64,000 nucleotides of DNA from Epiperipatus broadwayi (taxonomy: Eukaryota; Onychophora; Udeonychophora; Euonychophora; Peripatidae): the NCBI GenBank assembly GCA_028023455.1, contig JAQFVV010006293.1:3891059-3955058 (forward strand), in the 5' to 3' direction. Shown one piece after another: positions 35,561 through 49,603 of the stretch. Each line of letters begins with the position of its first letter. Positions within the stretch are counted from its first letter, which is position 1. The position numbers were made by a program, and so were the translations under genes. The notes below the pieces were generated by a model. It did no database searches. It was not told where the DNA came from and worked only from the letters and a program-made list of their open reading frames with translations.

Positions 35561-37689
35561 GCAGTTTGTAATATTAGAATTGACTATTTAATAATTTCCA
35601 TTCAGAGTAGGTTATATTTATATGTTTAAAGAGGTATATTTAAACTTTTTTGTATCAATAATTTCAATCTCTGTGGTCAAATTGCAATCTTTAGTGTCTA
35701 TATAAGTATATTAGACCATTAATAAAGGTGGAATTCTATCTTTATTGTTAAAATGAGGTTGCTTTGACAACAGTTTAAAATTGTTGATTGTTATTGATAT
35801 TGGGATTGACTAAGTGTTGACTGGTTTTAATGACATATATTAGTACTCATTCTACAACTGTACAACTCTTGTAGAAACCTTTATGATAATTCATCTTCAT
35901 TTATATAAATATGTCAAAGTTATTAGTAACTGTTTATTAGGGTATAAATTAGTTCAGATATAAACTTTAATTTAGTTAAAGATTAATATGCATATTATTA
36001 TGAACTTTAATCCTAAACATGACATTTGAATATATGCATACTATGAAGTATATATACAAATAAACATCTGCTTAATATTACTTTTTTTTAAACAAATAAA
36101 TAAAGCCCTAGAAAAAGCATATGAATCCAAAGTGCATTTCTGCTGAACTATATTCTTCAATTGACCAGAACATTTATTAAAAGAATAATAATTTTTAGCA
36201 GATTTTCAAATAGTATGTGTAAAAAAAGAAAGTTAAAATGAAGTCATATATGATTGGAGTTTATAATATTAAGTATACTAATTTAATTACTTAAATTTGA
36301 AGTTTATGTCTAAACTAATAATTATATAACAATCTATAGTCTAATAAATATATTTAATAATTTTGATAAATTAATCTAAAAAATAGGAAATTATCGTTAA
36401 GGTCGTATAAGAGTTATACAATTTGCAAATTAAGTTGGAAAAAAATATAATGGACAAATAGTGAATAATGATGAAGATATGGGAAAGAGTTTGTTGATAT
36501 GAATTAACTTGACAGAGCTAGTTCAATGGAAATCAATTTTAGAAATTATCATTTTTTTAATGTCTTTGTCATTTGTTTAAAAAATAGTATTATTTTTTTT
36601 AATTTATATTTTATTGTATATTTATATCAGTAATTTTTATTGTCTGTGTTCTCATCTTTAATCTCTTGATGATTATTATTGTCTCAACGCTTTTACGAGA
36701 TGCAATTTGGGGATAAAATAAAAAGTTGAATGTAAAAGTTGAGTTGGAATCATAAATATACTGGACAGTTTTATTAACTATAGTGACTGATATAATTATA
36801 AATTAAATCACTAACTATGAAATAATGAATAGTGTTTTCAAATTGTTACTGTCTCATAAAATAAAACACAGTTAAAGGTTGAAACGTCATCATTCTATTT
36901 TTACAAAGACACTACCATACAAATTGGCATCCAACAAAGAGTAAGGGTTACAGAGATGATCCATTTATTCACTCATCCAAACAGAAGGACATCAAATATA
37001 GCCCATTATCTCTTTATAATAAATATGTACATATAATTAAAAAATGAGGAAACAAAATCTAATTATATATATATTTAGTACTGCTTCATGGGTAAGAAGT
37101 GCCTTTGCACAAGGTAAATTTTATCACCCCCTCCTTATTCTATTTGCAAGAAAAATTTGAAAATATGGTTTTAGTCATTTAACATGTTCGATAAATACCT
37201 TAAGTGTTTTATTCATTTATTTATATAAAATAAATTTACAGATTAAAACACATACTAAAATAAAACAAATTAATGTTTAAAAAATAATTTTTGAAACAAT
37301 AATTAAATAATACCTTAAAACAAAAATATTTATTTAGTAAGTTTAAATTTTTAATTTTTTTTTTTAAAATTTTCATATTATTTTTTTGACAATCCTGAAA
37401 AATTACTAATACAGATAAGAAATATTTGCAATAAGATAATTTTTAAAATATCTAAGTATTTTTAGCATTTTTAAAAGAACCACTACTACTCCATACATCC
37501 ACGAAAACATTGCATTGCTCTTCTCCCTTTCTTAGACCAGCTCTGTTATTATATAAGTAATTTTAGTTTACTTACATGGTTATTAAAAATATTATTTACA
37601 ATCAGAATATGATTCCTCAGAATGCTTCATTTTTGTGCTCCATCTGCATATCAAGGAGAAAAGATAGACTGTTTTGTGTTCATTATTTT

Positions 37690-38240
37690 TTCTGAACCAA
37701 TATTTAAATCAACTTTAACTGGCATGTCAATAATTCATTAAAAATAGTTTTTGTTTGAAAACCCAATCAAAATTTTCATGCATAAACTTATTCATGTTTT
37801 TTATTAACAAAGTTATATTCCTTCAATAATAAAATATTTACACTATTATTTAATTTTTTATATGCACGTTGTTCTACTATTAATAACTATAATTTATTAT
37901 ATATATATATGTTGTCCAATATTTTGATACTTACATTGCTTATTGATATAACTTTTGTATTTCATTAAAATCACCAAACTAGGTCAATTTTAAATATCAT
38001 GGTTAATATAACGCTTTTATTCCATTAGTATCTACTTGTTAAAAAATATTTTTTGTTTTAAAAATTGCTTAGTTTTTAATTCAGAACCACACACACACAC
38101 ACACATAACTTCTTTATGTTTTCTATTAACAAAAATAGTTTCATTTGCTTTCATTTAATAATAAAATATTTACTATATTATTTTATTTTTAATGTTTATT
38201 AATAACTAAATCATATTATATATATAGTTTTACAATTAGG
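37690..38240. repeat. Diverged tandem repeat, period roughly 320 bp
   Basis: TTTTTTATTAACAAAGTTAT then CCTTCAATAATAAAATATTT near 37797 recurs as TTTTCTATTAACAAAAATAG then TTTCATTTAATAATAAAATA near 38120, each followed by TTACTATATTATTT-like sequence and TTATTAATAACTA. A (CA)n run at 38089-38105 is in the second unit only. Confidence 0.5.
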
Positions 38241-38589
38241 GATTTACCCAGGATTTATTTATGGGAAGAAATTTTAATTTTTCACACTTATATTGTTTAT
38301 TCAATACATTTTAGAAACCATTAAAATGCTGTACACTATATTTTGTTTATTCATAAGTTATATTGAATAACTAAAAAAAATACATTTTTAAAACTTTATC
38401 AATAGTGTAATTATAAAAAAGTTGTATTATAATTAAGACAATTATTTTAAATAATATTATTATGAAATCTATTGATAATTAAATATTTTGGTGTACAAAC
38501 AAAAGTTGTTTACTAAAATGTAAAAAGATAATACAGCATAATAAAAAAAAGAAAGATAATATGATTATTGAAAAAGTTTACCCAAGACA

Positions 38590-38655
38590 GCATTGGAATT
38601 GAGCCTTGGAACTCATATTCTAGGATGGGCTATGCTACCACTACTCTAAATTGAA
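38590..38655 (-). repeat. tRNA-like SINE head
   Basis: Minus strand reads TTTAGAGTAGTGGTAGCATA, then GGCTCAATTCCAATG about 30 nt later, in the arrangement of A and B boxes of a tRNA-derived polymerase III promoter. Acceptor pairing is not evident. Probably a decayed SINE. Confidence 0.4.
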
Positions 38656-38714
38656 TGAGATATATAATCTACATAAAATATCATTGATAAACATAATTTT
38701 ATCACATACAGAAT

Positions 38715-39170
38715 TACAGTTGCATATAAAATTTATTAATTATAGTGACAAAATGGCATCAGTCAATTTAGTACAGAAGTAGAGTATATATTTAGTATAT
38801 TTTGAGGCTGCGGTAATTGCCACAATAAGTTTAAGTATTCCTCTTATGTTTAAATAAAAAATAACATTTACAATGAGAATGCATTTCTAACTTCAAAGTG
38901 TTTTAGAAATCTAAACATTTACATATAAATTTTATTAATTATTGTGACAAAATGATGTCAGTCAGTTTGGTTTAGAGCAATGATAAGAGTATTATGTAGT
39001 ATATTTCAAATTTGAGCCTTGAAATTTGAGGCTTGGGCAATTGTCACAATAAGTTTGAGTAAAGAAGTATTCTCATATTTAAATAAAAAATATTTACAAT
39101 CAGAACATATTTTTAACTATGAAGGGATTAAAAAATGTAAACATTTTCATTTACATATAAATTTTGTTAA
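38715..39170. repeat. Tandem repeat, period about 220 bp, two and a bit units
   Basis: ACATATAAATTTTATTAATT then ATTGTGACAAAATG near 38921 repeats GCATATAAAATTTATTAATT then ATAGTGACAAAATG near 38722, each followed by GTCAGT or CAGTCAATTTAG, TTTAG with AGAG, ATTGTCACAATAAGTTTGAG or its variant, and AAATAAAAAATA. A third unit starts at about 39155 and stops after TTTTGTTAATTAT. Confidence 0.65.
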
Positions 39171-39297
39171 TTATCTCAGTGTCCTGGTACCCCCACAATG
39201 AAGTGCCATTATACCCTGCACAATGTGCACACATGCATGCAGCAGCTCTATATGCATTGATAAGTTACTTAATACAAAAAGTTCATAGAAATCAAAC

Positions 39298-39433
39298 CTT
39301 TACTACATTGATCTTCATTAAAACCACAATTAGGTTCATTTGCTGGAACTTTTCCACCAGGCCAATGAATATCTTCACCGATTTTAGCTTCATAAGTCAA
39401 ATTATTAGGTGAACTTTTAAAATAAGCTACCAC
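39298..39433 (-). CDS. Receptor guanylate cyclase, juxtamembrane extracellular exon
   Basis: A 136-nt exon with acceptor TTATAG and donor AAAG|GTTTGA, entering in phase 0 and leaving in phase 1. It reads VVAYFKSSPNNLTYEAKIGE, then DIHWPGGKVPANEPNCGFNE, then DQCSK. The pattern I-W-P-x-G-x-x-P with P-x-C-G-F-x-x-x-x-C is the conserved end of the ANF receptor domain in natriuretic-peptide-type receptor cyclases, whose two cysteines normally pair close to the membrane. NLT is a possible N-glycosylation site. It is the clearest exon for family assignment. Confidence 0.88.
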
Positions 39434-42400
39434 CTATAATAATAATAACAAAAAATAAATATATAATAGATATAATAACATCAATATTAGAAATATATAT
39501 TGAAAGTAATTAATCATTTTTAAATAAAAAAAACGTTTAAGTTTTAATTTTTTTAACTAAAACACAAAAATATAATTAAATATACACACACTGCATATTA
39601 TATAATATTAAGAGTTATAAAAATACAGTATGAAATGAAGCAGATCATTAATTTGATTAACTTATTGAAAATTCAATTCTTCCCTTCTTATTTGAAAGAC
39701 CCTAGTGAGAACTTCATCTATAAGTGAAACATTTTATTTTTACTATTATTTCTGATTTTATTTCACATATTGACAATCTTTACACTATTTATTATTGTAA
39801 GCTTACAAATGATAGATATTCTAAAAGTTAATATTCGAATTTTTCAAAATAAAAAAATAAATTAAGTAGTCTTAATTAAAGCAATGGAGCTTTGCATTAT
39901 TGGACATAATTTTGTCTATTTATAAAGTTTGTAGAACAAAATATTTATTATTTGATTCAGTTTTTAAAATACAAAATACAAAATAATTTTAAGTTAGACA
40001 TCCCTAAAGAATGAAAATATGTCTTAAAATTCAAAATTAAATTTATTTTTATTAAAATAAATTTCTTTACTAATGTTTATAAAAGACATTCTTGTTACCC
40101 AGTAAAAACTGCTTCCACTTTGCCATCATTAAATTTTTAAAATCTTTCTTCTAAAAAAGAAGTTTTTTTTGGTTTAAAATAACTATTTTTGCAGATATAT
40201 TGCATGAATAAGCTTAAATATGTAAACAAATTACTGAAAAATTACAATTTTTCTTTTCAAAAAGACAGATTGAAAAATTGTTCTGAGATCAAATAATCTA
40301 TCAATCAGGAATTGATCACTTTTATTGAGGTCAAAATGTGACATTTGTCAGATTGATTCACATGAAAATTAATATTCTAATTTCTTAAAGATCCATATGA
40401 TACTGACATCATAAACTAATAATGATTTCTATATTATAAATGAACTGCCTATTTAACATTGTAACATAAGTTATAGATAACTGCAAAATATTAAAGGAAG
40501 CAAAAGTGATAGCAGCGCCACTGTAAAGTCTGAAACATGTCAAAATAATAAGGATTTTGAACTACTAAATCAGAACATATTAAGTAAAAGCAAAACAAAT
40601 TATTTTTTGAATCAGTATAAATTCGACTTACTTAAAACTTGCATAATCTATCAAAAAAAAACTGTAGTTGATCAAATAATGCATAAATTGGCCATATAAA
40701 AAATAAACAAATATTGACAATTTCCAATCTGAAAAAATCAGTGTCTTTATTCACTTTTTATGTTAGATAACACATATATTTTAATAAACACACCATTATT
40801 AACTTCAATTAATAACTAGACAAAAACAATGAAAGATCTAATTAATAAAACATTAGATATATCACACTTTACAATGATGACTTTTGAAGAATGTTTGCCT
40901 TTCAGAAAGAGTGGTCTGCTATAAAATGTTTTGGAGATATACAATTACCCTATTATACATGTTTCTCAATGTGTCTTAATATTACCATATAATCAAATTG
41001 TTGCTGTTGCATTTTTGATAATATTCTACAGATTTTGACAGTATCCCAAGTCAATCACTATAAAAATTCTTATAAAATGAAAAGCCTTTTTACAATCAAC
41101 AAATCCAAAGCATAATGACAACTCATATTGATTGGTCTTTTCTATAATTTCTCTCAATACTTGGATGTGATTCACTATGCTGAAACTTTTTTAAAATTCA
41201 GCAAGTTCTTTAGCAAAATCCAAAATTCCTGTAGACAAATTGATAAGAATTTTATATAAAACTGAAAAAAGATTGATAAGTATGTAATTTCTAATATCTT
41301 TTTTTTTCACTTTTCTTAAATATTAATATTGGTATTGCATTGTTCCAATCATCTGTATACTTTTATCATTTAGACATTTGATATATAAATTTGCTAATAA
41401 TTTTTCTACTTATTTACTTGCTTATTTTAAAATATCGATTATAATTCCATCATTTCCTGCAGTTTTTATCTTTTTTATAAATGTAATTGTATCTCTCACT
41501 TCTTCATTTAAATTCCTTTAAAATTCTGGGCAATTCAGAAGATGTCATACTTTATTTTCTTATTGTTTATTATTATACAATTCTTTACAAAACTTTTTCC
41601 ATACAGTTTATGATGCCATTTTTAAATTTTGTTTTAGCAATATCACCATCTTTCTTATTTCTTACAATAACAAGATGTCATTTTACACTTTCAAGACTTT
41701 TATTAATTTCTGTAGCTTTTTTTGGTAATTCACTAATATATTTTCTTATATTATTATTATTATTATTAACTCTTTTTCATACTATTTTACAAAATTCTAG
41801 ATATTCAATTCTTTTTAATGAAGATTGAAAAAAATCATATTTCTCTGTCCCTCCATACATTTTTTTTGTCTTGGTAAAAAATTTACTGCTAAATTGCTAC
41901 TTCTTTTTATACCAGATACTTTTTTTAATACTTTTTAATAGGGTATCAGTTATCTTCATAATGATTTCGTTCAAATCTGAATTATCTTCAAAATCTGTTA
42001 ATATATTAAATTAGTTTGCAAGTTTTATTTTAAATTCATTAAAATGATTCTGAAAATTAGGAATATCAAATGTTAATATTATTTTTTAAAACTAATTTTT
42101 AGTTCTCTACTTCTGAATTAACACATATCTTCATATCACTAATCGATGATCACTTCCTGTATTTAATATACTGACTACTTTACAATATTGAAATATGGAT
42201 TATATTTTTGTTAATTAAAATATAATACATTTCAGCTGTACTTTCATTTGCATGACTCCATGTTCATTTCTGTTTACCATTTTTTTCTACAAAAGAATTC
42301 ATAATTTACAGTTTTTCTTTTTTTTGCCAATTTCATAAGTCTGTATCCTTTTTTATTTTTATCACCATAACCAAATTTACTCCACAACACTTTAATATTT

Positions 42401-45400
42401 TAATCATTTACCAATTCTAGCATTAAAATTTTCCCATGACAATTTTAAAATATTGATTGATGAGATTCTTATAAAAATTCTCTACTTCATCACAATGGAG
42501 ATTTTGTTGGAATATAAATCTAAATTATCTGCATTTGATATCTTTCATTAAGTAATCTTGAGATTGTCTAATTATAGCATCAATCTCAACAATTCTGTTC
42601 TTCAACGTTTTAGTTAGAATAAATCCTAATGCATTTCTATTTTCAGTGTTTGTAACATTATAGTGAAGTACAGCTTTACTTTTTAAATCAATTATCTCTT
42701 TATCTTTCTTCTAATTTCACAAATTTTACCAACTTTATTTCATTTAATATTAGACACTTTTTTCAATTCATGCAACCTTTTTTCTTTAGAAAGAAATATG
42801 CAGTTTAAAGTACCTAAATAAAAGGTCATCAGATGGCAACCTGAGTCCACAATCATTTTTCATCTTTAGTCACAATCAATGCCTTAGCAAAAATTTTTAC
42901 ATCTCCCTAGGATAAAAGAATTATAATTACTTTTATCTTCATGATTATAAATCTCTATTTAAAAAGTTCATTTTTACATACATTCATTCTGCTTTAAACA
43001 AACTCAATTGATATTTCAATTAAATGCTGTCATATAATTAAGAAGAAAGACCATTCTGTTACTTGATCTTAAGCTTAAAGGTAAAAAAAACCAATAAACT
43101 TTTTGTGTTATATGAGTAATACTATAATAATAACAGCTGCATTGACAAGAAAGTATGAAGTGAACATTAGAAATTTACCCTGTTTAATTAAGAGACTTTT
43201 TTGGATTAGTAGTAAATTATGTTTTGCAACCATTAATATAAATATGGATTCAATACTTATGTGTGGGTATAATTCTTATCCTTCCCCCACCTGCATACAT
43301 TTCCTTTTTTCCCAACTTTTTAAAATTTATATATAAATCACTATTTCGATACGAATGCAATCTGTCCTAACTATGAAAATAAGTTAATTAGGTCATCACA
43401 ATGAATAAAAGAGTATATCATTGATCCTTGCACCTATATACCAACATACAGTTTAGTTTCATTTTTAGGAGAGAAGAGATTAGTGATCAAATGAATATCA
43501 AACCATATATCTAAATTTGTCTCATTCTTATCCTCTTTCATTTCCATTATTCCTAAGTTTCAAACTCATGGAGAATCTGCATGATCATCTAGTTCAGAGT
43601 AGAACACTTAAAATACGAGTAGGCATAAACATGTGTAGGTGTTTAATGGTAGTCTGAATATATAAATATATATGTGAATGTGCTAAAATATTTATAACTA
43701 TGTGAGAAATATGACCAATTGAAAAGTGAATTTAGAAAATTACACCAAAGTCTTTAATTTAAATACTTGTATATATTTAACAACTGTATTTACAGTATGC
43801 AACATTTTTAATAAAGAAAATTTATAATAAATCATAGAACATTTAATTCGACATCTATGGTTACTTTTTGCTTGTAATTGATTCCAATCATTATTCCAAA
43901 TTCTTATCCCCTACAAAGAATAGCCATTTGATGTTCATGTCAACATAAATGAAATTTATATTATGTTTATGATTGTCTCAATCATCCTTGCTTATTATAT
44001 TATTATTTGGAAATCATAATTCATTTTATTTTCATTAACTTGATATATTAACTTTCTATCTATCATAGAGATATGTGATCCCACTGTTATGTATTGCAGT
44101 TATGATACAGACAAGAAAGACTGTTTATGATAGAAATAATTAGTCAAGTATACCAAAAACATTTAACACAAATATTAGTATAAACAAGCAATAAAAATAT
44201 ATACAATGCAATTGTACAAATGTTTGTAATAAATATGTCTTAGGTAAAGTCTTACCTTTCCTCTTTGATGATGATCAGATTTGTATGCAAGCAAGTTCTC
44301 ATCATAACCTATTTTTTTATTTTATTTACAATAATGGTTATAATATTTCTCCATTATGTTATGTATTAACACTTATTTTCCCCTGTGTATCCATGTTAAA
44401 GGAAAGATATGAACAAAAACATTTATATAAAATATACAAATAATAAAATTCATGATGTCAATCTAAATTTAGTTTTTAAAGTTCATAAGGAAAAATGTCT
44501 TAATAAATCATTCTGGTAATCCTCATTAATCCATTTTGAGTATAGATGGTAAATTGTGAGTGTTTTATATCATTCATTAAGTCACTTATTCTTTGTATCC
44601 TTGGAATTTTTACTTTGAAGTGTGAAGTTGTCTTATCCATTTTTTAATTATAAACTTGATGTTTCATGCCACAGATGTTAAATGCTTGATCAATTTTCTC
44701 CCAGTTCTGACAATCATAGCTTCATGAGTGATGACTTTCTTTTCCTGATGTCGCTTTTGCATTTAGCAATGCATGTTCGTCTGTATCATTATTTATATAT
44801 ATTTTTTACTAAATTATTTTGAGTGAAATAAAAGCAATATTTCTTTTACTATTAGATATCCTCAAGTCTAGATACTTCAGTCTATGATTTATAATTATAG
44901 ATACTTTGGAAATTTGAATAATCTGACCTTAATTTCAAAGACTTCAGTTTTGAATGCCCCAGTTGGCTAGTTCTAATTCTATATACTTGTTCTTGCTTTC
45001 TTAAATATTCAGATATTGATTTTTAATATTTCAACTCAAAGATGGCTGGAGTTTTTATTTGAATTGCAAATTCAAATTCTTTACTTTAATTTTCTCGGGC
45101 CATTCAACTGATAAGAAATTTTCTCTTTTTTTTTGAGAGGAAGCTCATTGTTGAAAATAGAAAGTTCATGATTATCATTTAGATCCATTGTTGGTGTCAT
45201 TATCAATGATTGTTATATATAGTTAATGTGTTAATAACAATAAACTTTTTATTTATTATTTCTTTACTTTAACATAAATTTCTATTTCTGGCTTGTGTTT
45301 ATTTTATCCGATCATATTTCTCACATATTGTTGTATTCTGTCAAAGTTACATCACACTTAACAAGATAATAATTATTAGCAGTTAATTGTCATGTATGTG

Positions 45401-46403
45401 TTTTATAATTTAATTGAGATACACATTTGTAGTATGAATAAGTTGGGGTTTAAATGTGTATCACAATTATAGTGCTTTATTTTTATTAATATAGAGATTA
45501 ATAAAGAACGTTACTATCATAGGTTTTGGATTCAAATTAGGCCACAAGGTGTGTGTATTGGAGAGATGTAAGAAGCACACCTTAATATATATATATATAT
45601 ATAGTGAGACAATAATGTCTCATAGCGATTCAACAACATAGTAGTGTGTGCGCGCATATATATAAAGTTGAAAGGAAAAATAGAAATGAACATAGAAAAC
45701 TTTCTTACAGATATTTAAAATATATTCACTGGAATAACAGATTAATGGTTAAATAATAATTTTGATGTTTAAAATTATTATGAATTATTGTATTTTAAAT
45801 AAAGTATTAAAAATGTTTATTTAATGTTTTATTTAATTCTAATTTTGATAATTAAAAATAGTTAGGAGCATTGTTCATATTGATCTCATGTTCCTTAGTT
45901 ATCCCTAAAACCTTAACTTTACTAAATAAATACATAGATAAATAAAATAAAAATACCTATTATAGTCAATTAACGGAAATAAAATTTTAAAAAAAAAGCA
46001 ACTATTAAATATATTAATAATAATAATACATTAAATGCAGTTCTTTCAATGCCATCATGTAATATTTCAAGATTCATGGATTTTATTATTTAGCTTTTTT
46101 TATTTACAAAAATTGTCTTGATCTTCCTTTCATAATGTATTTTTTTTTTCTCATGAAAAATCATAGTATCATGTAAATTAAAATTAAGAATAAATTTATG
46201 TTTTCTCATGTTCAAAGAAAATAAAATAAGAGGAAATATTTTTGAATTTAATATTTATTATTGCTAATAATTATTCTTAGTTTTTAATAGTTAAATATAT
46301 ATATATATATTTAAACATACTGTTAATTTAAAACGAGTTTCATTTTCTTAACAAATCAACATATATGCACACAAAGTTTTAATATAAATTTATAAAACTG
46401 AAC
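39434..46403 (-). other. Intron of the receptor gene, 6970 bp
   Basis: Largest intron seen in the gene. It carries RTE fossil copy B (about 40990-42930) and a TA run at about 45584-45603. The remaining sequence is AT-rich with no supported feature. Confidence 0.6.
40990..42930 (-). mobile_element. Decayed RTE-type LINE, copy B
   Basis: Minus strand at about 41075-41130 reads ELSLCFGFVDCKKAFHF, the same RT palm motif as copies A and C. At about 42120-42180 it reads TGSDHRLVI, the end of the endonuclease domain. The order (endonuclease at higher coordinates, RT at lower) fits a minus-strand element, and it is collinear with copy A. The C-terminal domain seen in copy C is not evident. Plus-strand open stretches across it, such as 41487-41828, are chance frames. 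Confidence 0.68.
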
Positions 46404-46495
46404 TTTAAATTTTCTTGTATTTACATCCAGATCTCGAAGAACATAGTTTGTCACACGATCTCCTATTTCATCCAAAGTCACTGTTCCAGTTATTC
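46404..46495 (-). CDS. Receptor guanylate cyclase, ligand-binding domain exon
   Basis: A 92-nt exon with acceptor TTTAATAG. It enters in phase 1 and reads GITGTVTLDEIGDRVTNYVL then RDLDVNTRKFK. The G-x-x-G-x-V-x-x-D-x-x-G-D-R pattern is conserved in this part of the ANF receptor domain. The donor was placed at AAA|GTTCAG so that FK joins VVAYF of the next exon, as in the family; a better-looking donor, GAT|GTAAAT, lies 21 nt earlier and would drop seven residues. The phase is 0 in both cases. Confidence 0.82.
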
Positions 46496-49400
46496 CTATT
46501 AAATACATTTATATACAGACATGTATAATATATTACAAATACTTCTGCATTACAATTTTCATATATATTATATATTTTTTATATATATTATAGATATATT
46601 TCAATTTTTCATTCTACCATATATTCTTGAAATATATGTATAAAAATATCTGAAATGACTTCAAGATGGACATATCATGCTAATCAGCATTCTTCATTGA
46701 TTGAGATCACAATTTCTTATACATGTATTTATAATTTGCTTATCATTTATTAATATCAAATCATTACATTTTGATATATGCATATATTAAATAATTACAT
46801 GGTAGTAGCTCAGGTTTATCGTCATCAGAAATCTTCAATCTATTGTCAAAGCAATCACTTTGAATAAAAGATTAAAATAAATCTTTACTATGGTTGAAAA
46901 TATTAATATATACAAGAGTAATATATTGAGATTTTAAAATTGAAAGAAATTTAAATAAGTCCCATTAAACAAGAAAATATAACCCATTTTGAAAGCAGCC
47001 TAATAAAAAGTTATTTTTAATACTTTCAAATCTCACTAAACTTAATAAATATTTAGGTAATAAACTTGATTTTATATTAAGCTATATAGATGACAGATAT
47101 AAATCACATAATAACAGCCCAAGCAAATTTGGCAGAGAAGGTTGTTTAAATATGCAGTTTCAAGTTATATACAATAAATGTTAAAAACAAAACGGTTGAC
47201 AAGTAGCAGTCATATTTAATATTATATATTTTTCATTATAATGTTATGTTTTTATATTAATACTAAAAAAATAAAGTAAAAATATTATAATTAATTATAA
47301 TTAACAATAACAAATAAAATATAAATATTATAATGTGTAAACAACAATTTCTATATATATTAAACCAGTAATCAAATATCCTCTCTTCTTTATAAAAATG
47401 CATATAACAAGATTTCCATTATTTATAAAGAAGAATAAGTGACGATATTTGATTAACATTTTAATATATATATATTAATCAGCATTTAAAAGTTATAATA
47501 TTTACTCTTTATTTATTATTGTTAATTATAATTAATTATAATATATCCACTTTATTATTACTTTTTTGTATAAGTATAAAGAAATAGATATGTGATATTA
47601 TAATATATTAAAAATTGAAATAAAGGTTTTGAATGGAATTTATAGGCCCCTGAAAGTTTAAATATTAAATATGTCACTAATTGTCAACCATTTTGTTTTT
47701 TAACATTTATTGTATGCTCCTGAAACAGGATATTTTAAAAAAATCATCTGTTAAACTTGGTAGGCAGGATAATACACAAGTACCTCCCAAGCTTATCAAT
47801 GACAGGAATTCTCAATCTGCCATCATGGCAACCTCTAACAATAAAAGGAAGAAGCTATCTTTCACTCAATTTTAAATTTTGATTTTGTATTTATATATTA
47901 CATAAACAAAATATTGATGAGCTTAATTTTTATTACATAAAACAATTTATGCTTATTAGATATATTTTAGAAAATATGTTTTTATTGATATGCTAAGGTA
48001 CTTATTATATATTTTAAACTTAAGGTAAAAATTTATCAAACACATAGCAAAAGCAATAAATATGTCACCTCATTCAAAGAATGACATTGCTTAGACTCAT
48101 AAATGACACTGACAATAAACTCATAAAGAGCATAGCAAGAATTGTTAAAATATTTATCTGAAATAACTGTGTATGTTAAGATTCCACATTATTTAAAACA
48201 ATTTATATTATATTGTGTTTGTAGTAAATTAAGTTTTAAATCTCAAAAATGATTTATATTTTTCCCCATTCAATGAAAAAATTATTAATTTTATTTTGGT
48301 ATAAAATTAATAATTAAGATAAAAATGGCATTTTCATGTTTCTGAAAATGTAAAATTTATCACAGAACAGAGAAATGGTTTATGCATAATGTTATTCATT
48401 ATTTTTTTAAAAAAAATAGTAATTCAAAGACCATTAATCTACTTGTTAAAACAGGCAAAACTCACTATACATATTGCTACACACAGCATAAGAAAAGATG
48501 ATGATGTGAATTTACTTGTTAATTCTTTTTTTCAAATATAGATACTAAAAATCAAACCACATACTGAAATATTTATATCTTCTAATTATAATGAGATTTG
48601 TTACACATAATATAGAATTGTCTATATCAAAGTGGAATATTTCTTTTGTAGTGATGATACAGAGAAAGAAATAAAGTTTTGGTATAAGCAAAACAAACAA
48701 TGTTTTTGATAGTAGGTATTTCTTGTTTAATATCAATAAATATATTCAAATAAAATCTTAATGTGAGCATATATACTTATTAAGAAACAAAAATTTAATA
48801 ATTTTGAAAAAAAAAAGAATAACAACAGGTGAATAAATTAAAAGTAAACTTATTTTTATGTTTTTATAATGTAAAGAAAAGCCTATGTTACAGAAATGCA
48901 GAAAAATACTTGTGCCTTTGCACATATAAGTTAGACTCTCTTTATCATCAGTTTTAATCAATAGCTTCTGACATCTATATACCTCAGAAATAAATCTTAT
49001 CAATAGTAATGGTTAATATTATTCAAAGCATTTTTAAAATTAAAGTTTATACCATATTTTAATGAAATGGATTGCTGCATTGAGATAAATTTTAATCATA
49101 TGCAATGTCAGCTGCAGATTTACATGAAAATAAATGAAAGGATATAAATAACATATTGCCCTTTTTATTTATATGACTGAAACAATAAATAAACACAACA
49201 ATTTTGATAGAGTATAGCATTCTCACTTTTACTATCAAATAAAATTTTTGTTTTATTTGATGTCATTTGAAAAAAGATAAATAAATCCAGTTTATAAGTA
49301 GGCATGGAAATTTATTTTTATCATATTCTAGATTAATTTAAATAATAATATGATAATTTAAGATTTTTTTATTAAAATAAGTAAAAATAAAGTAAATAAT

Positions 49401-49603
49401 AAACTAACTTCTCTATCAAAATGTATAAATTAAAAAAGACTATTAATTACTATTACATGAGAAAAGATTATTTCTCTTTATCAATTTACTTTTGCAGAAA
49501 CAGATCAAATGTTTAAGAAAAATGAGTAAAATTATCATCAGCAATTCAGGAAATATATTTCTAATTAATAAATATGTATTTTACTAGGTGAATAATCACT
49601 TAC
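46496..49603 (-). other. Intron of the receptor gene, 3108 bp
   Basis: AT-rich, with a foldback element at 47262-47568. A plus-strand open stretch at 47681-47875 ends in MATSNNKRKKLSFTQF; its composition is slightly more protein-like than its surroundings, but no domain is recognised. Confidence 0.6.
47262..47568. mobile_element. Foldback element in a receptor intron
   Basis: Arms of roughly 140 bp. ATTATAATTAATTATAATTA then ACAATAACAAATAAA (left, about 47284-47318) is mirrored by TTTATTTATTATTGTTAATT then ATAATTAATTATAAT (about 47507-47541). AATCAAATATC and TTCTTTATAAA near 47371 and 47387 are mirrored by TTTATAAAGAAG and GATATTTGATT. The loop is about 25 nt. Confidence 0.7.

Larger units (their letters stand above)
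34774..39297 (-). other. Intron of the receptor gene with microsatellites and repeats
   Basis: Holds CA/TA microsatellites, two diverged tandem-repeat patches and a tRNA-like fragment, each listed separately. The rest is AT-rich and featureless. Confidence 0.6.

Noticed and set aside
44262-44310. Possible extra receptor exon reading YDENLLAYKSDHHQRGK with AG and GTAAGA sites
   Set aside because: Its acceptor phase does not fit the preceding exon, and joining 46404-46495 directly to 39298-39433 gives the family-like sequence. It could still be an unrelated cryptic exon.
47681-47875. 64-codon plus-strand frame ending NNKRKKLSFTQF
   Set aside because: Slightly protein-like composition but no domain, no promoter or splice evidence, and opposite to the host gene. 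Possibly a transposase scrap, but not supportable.
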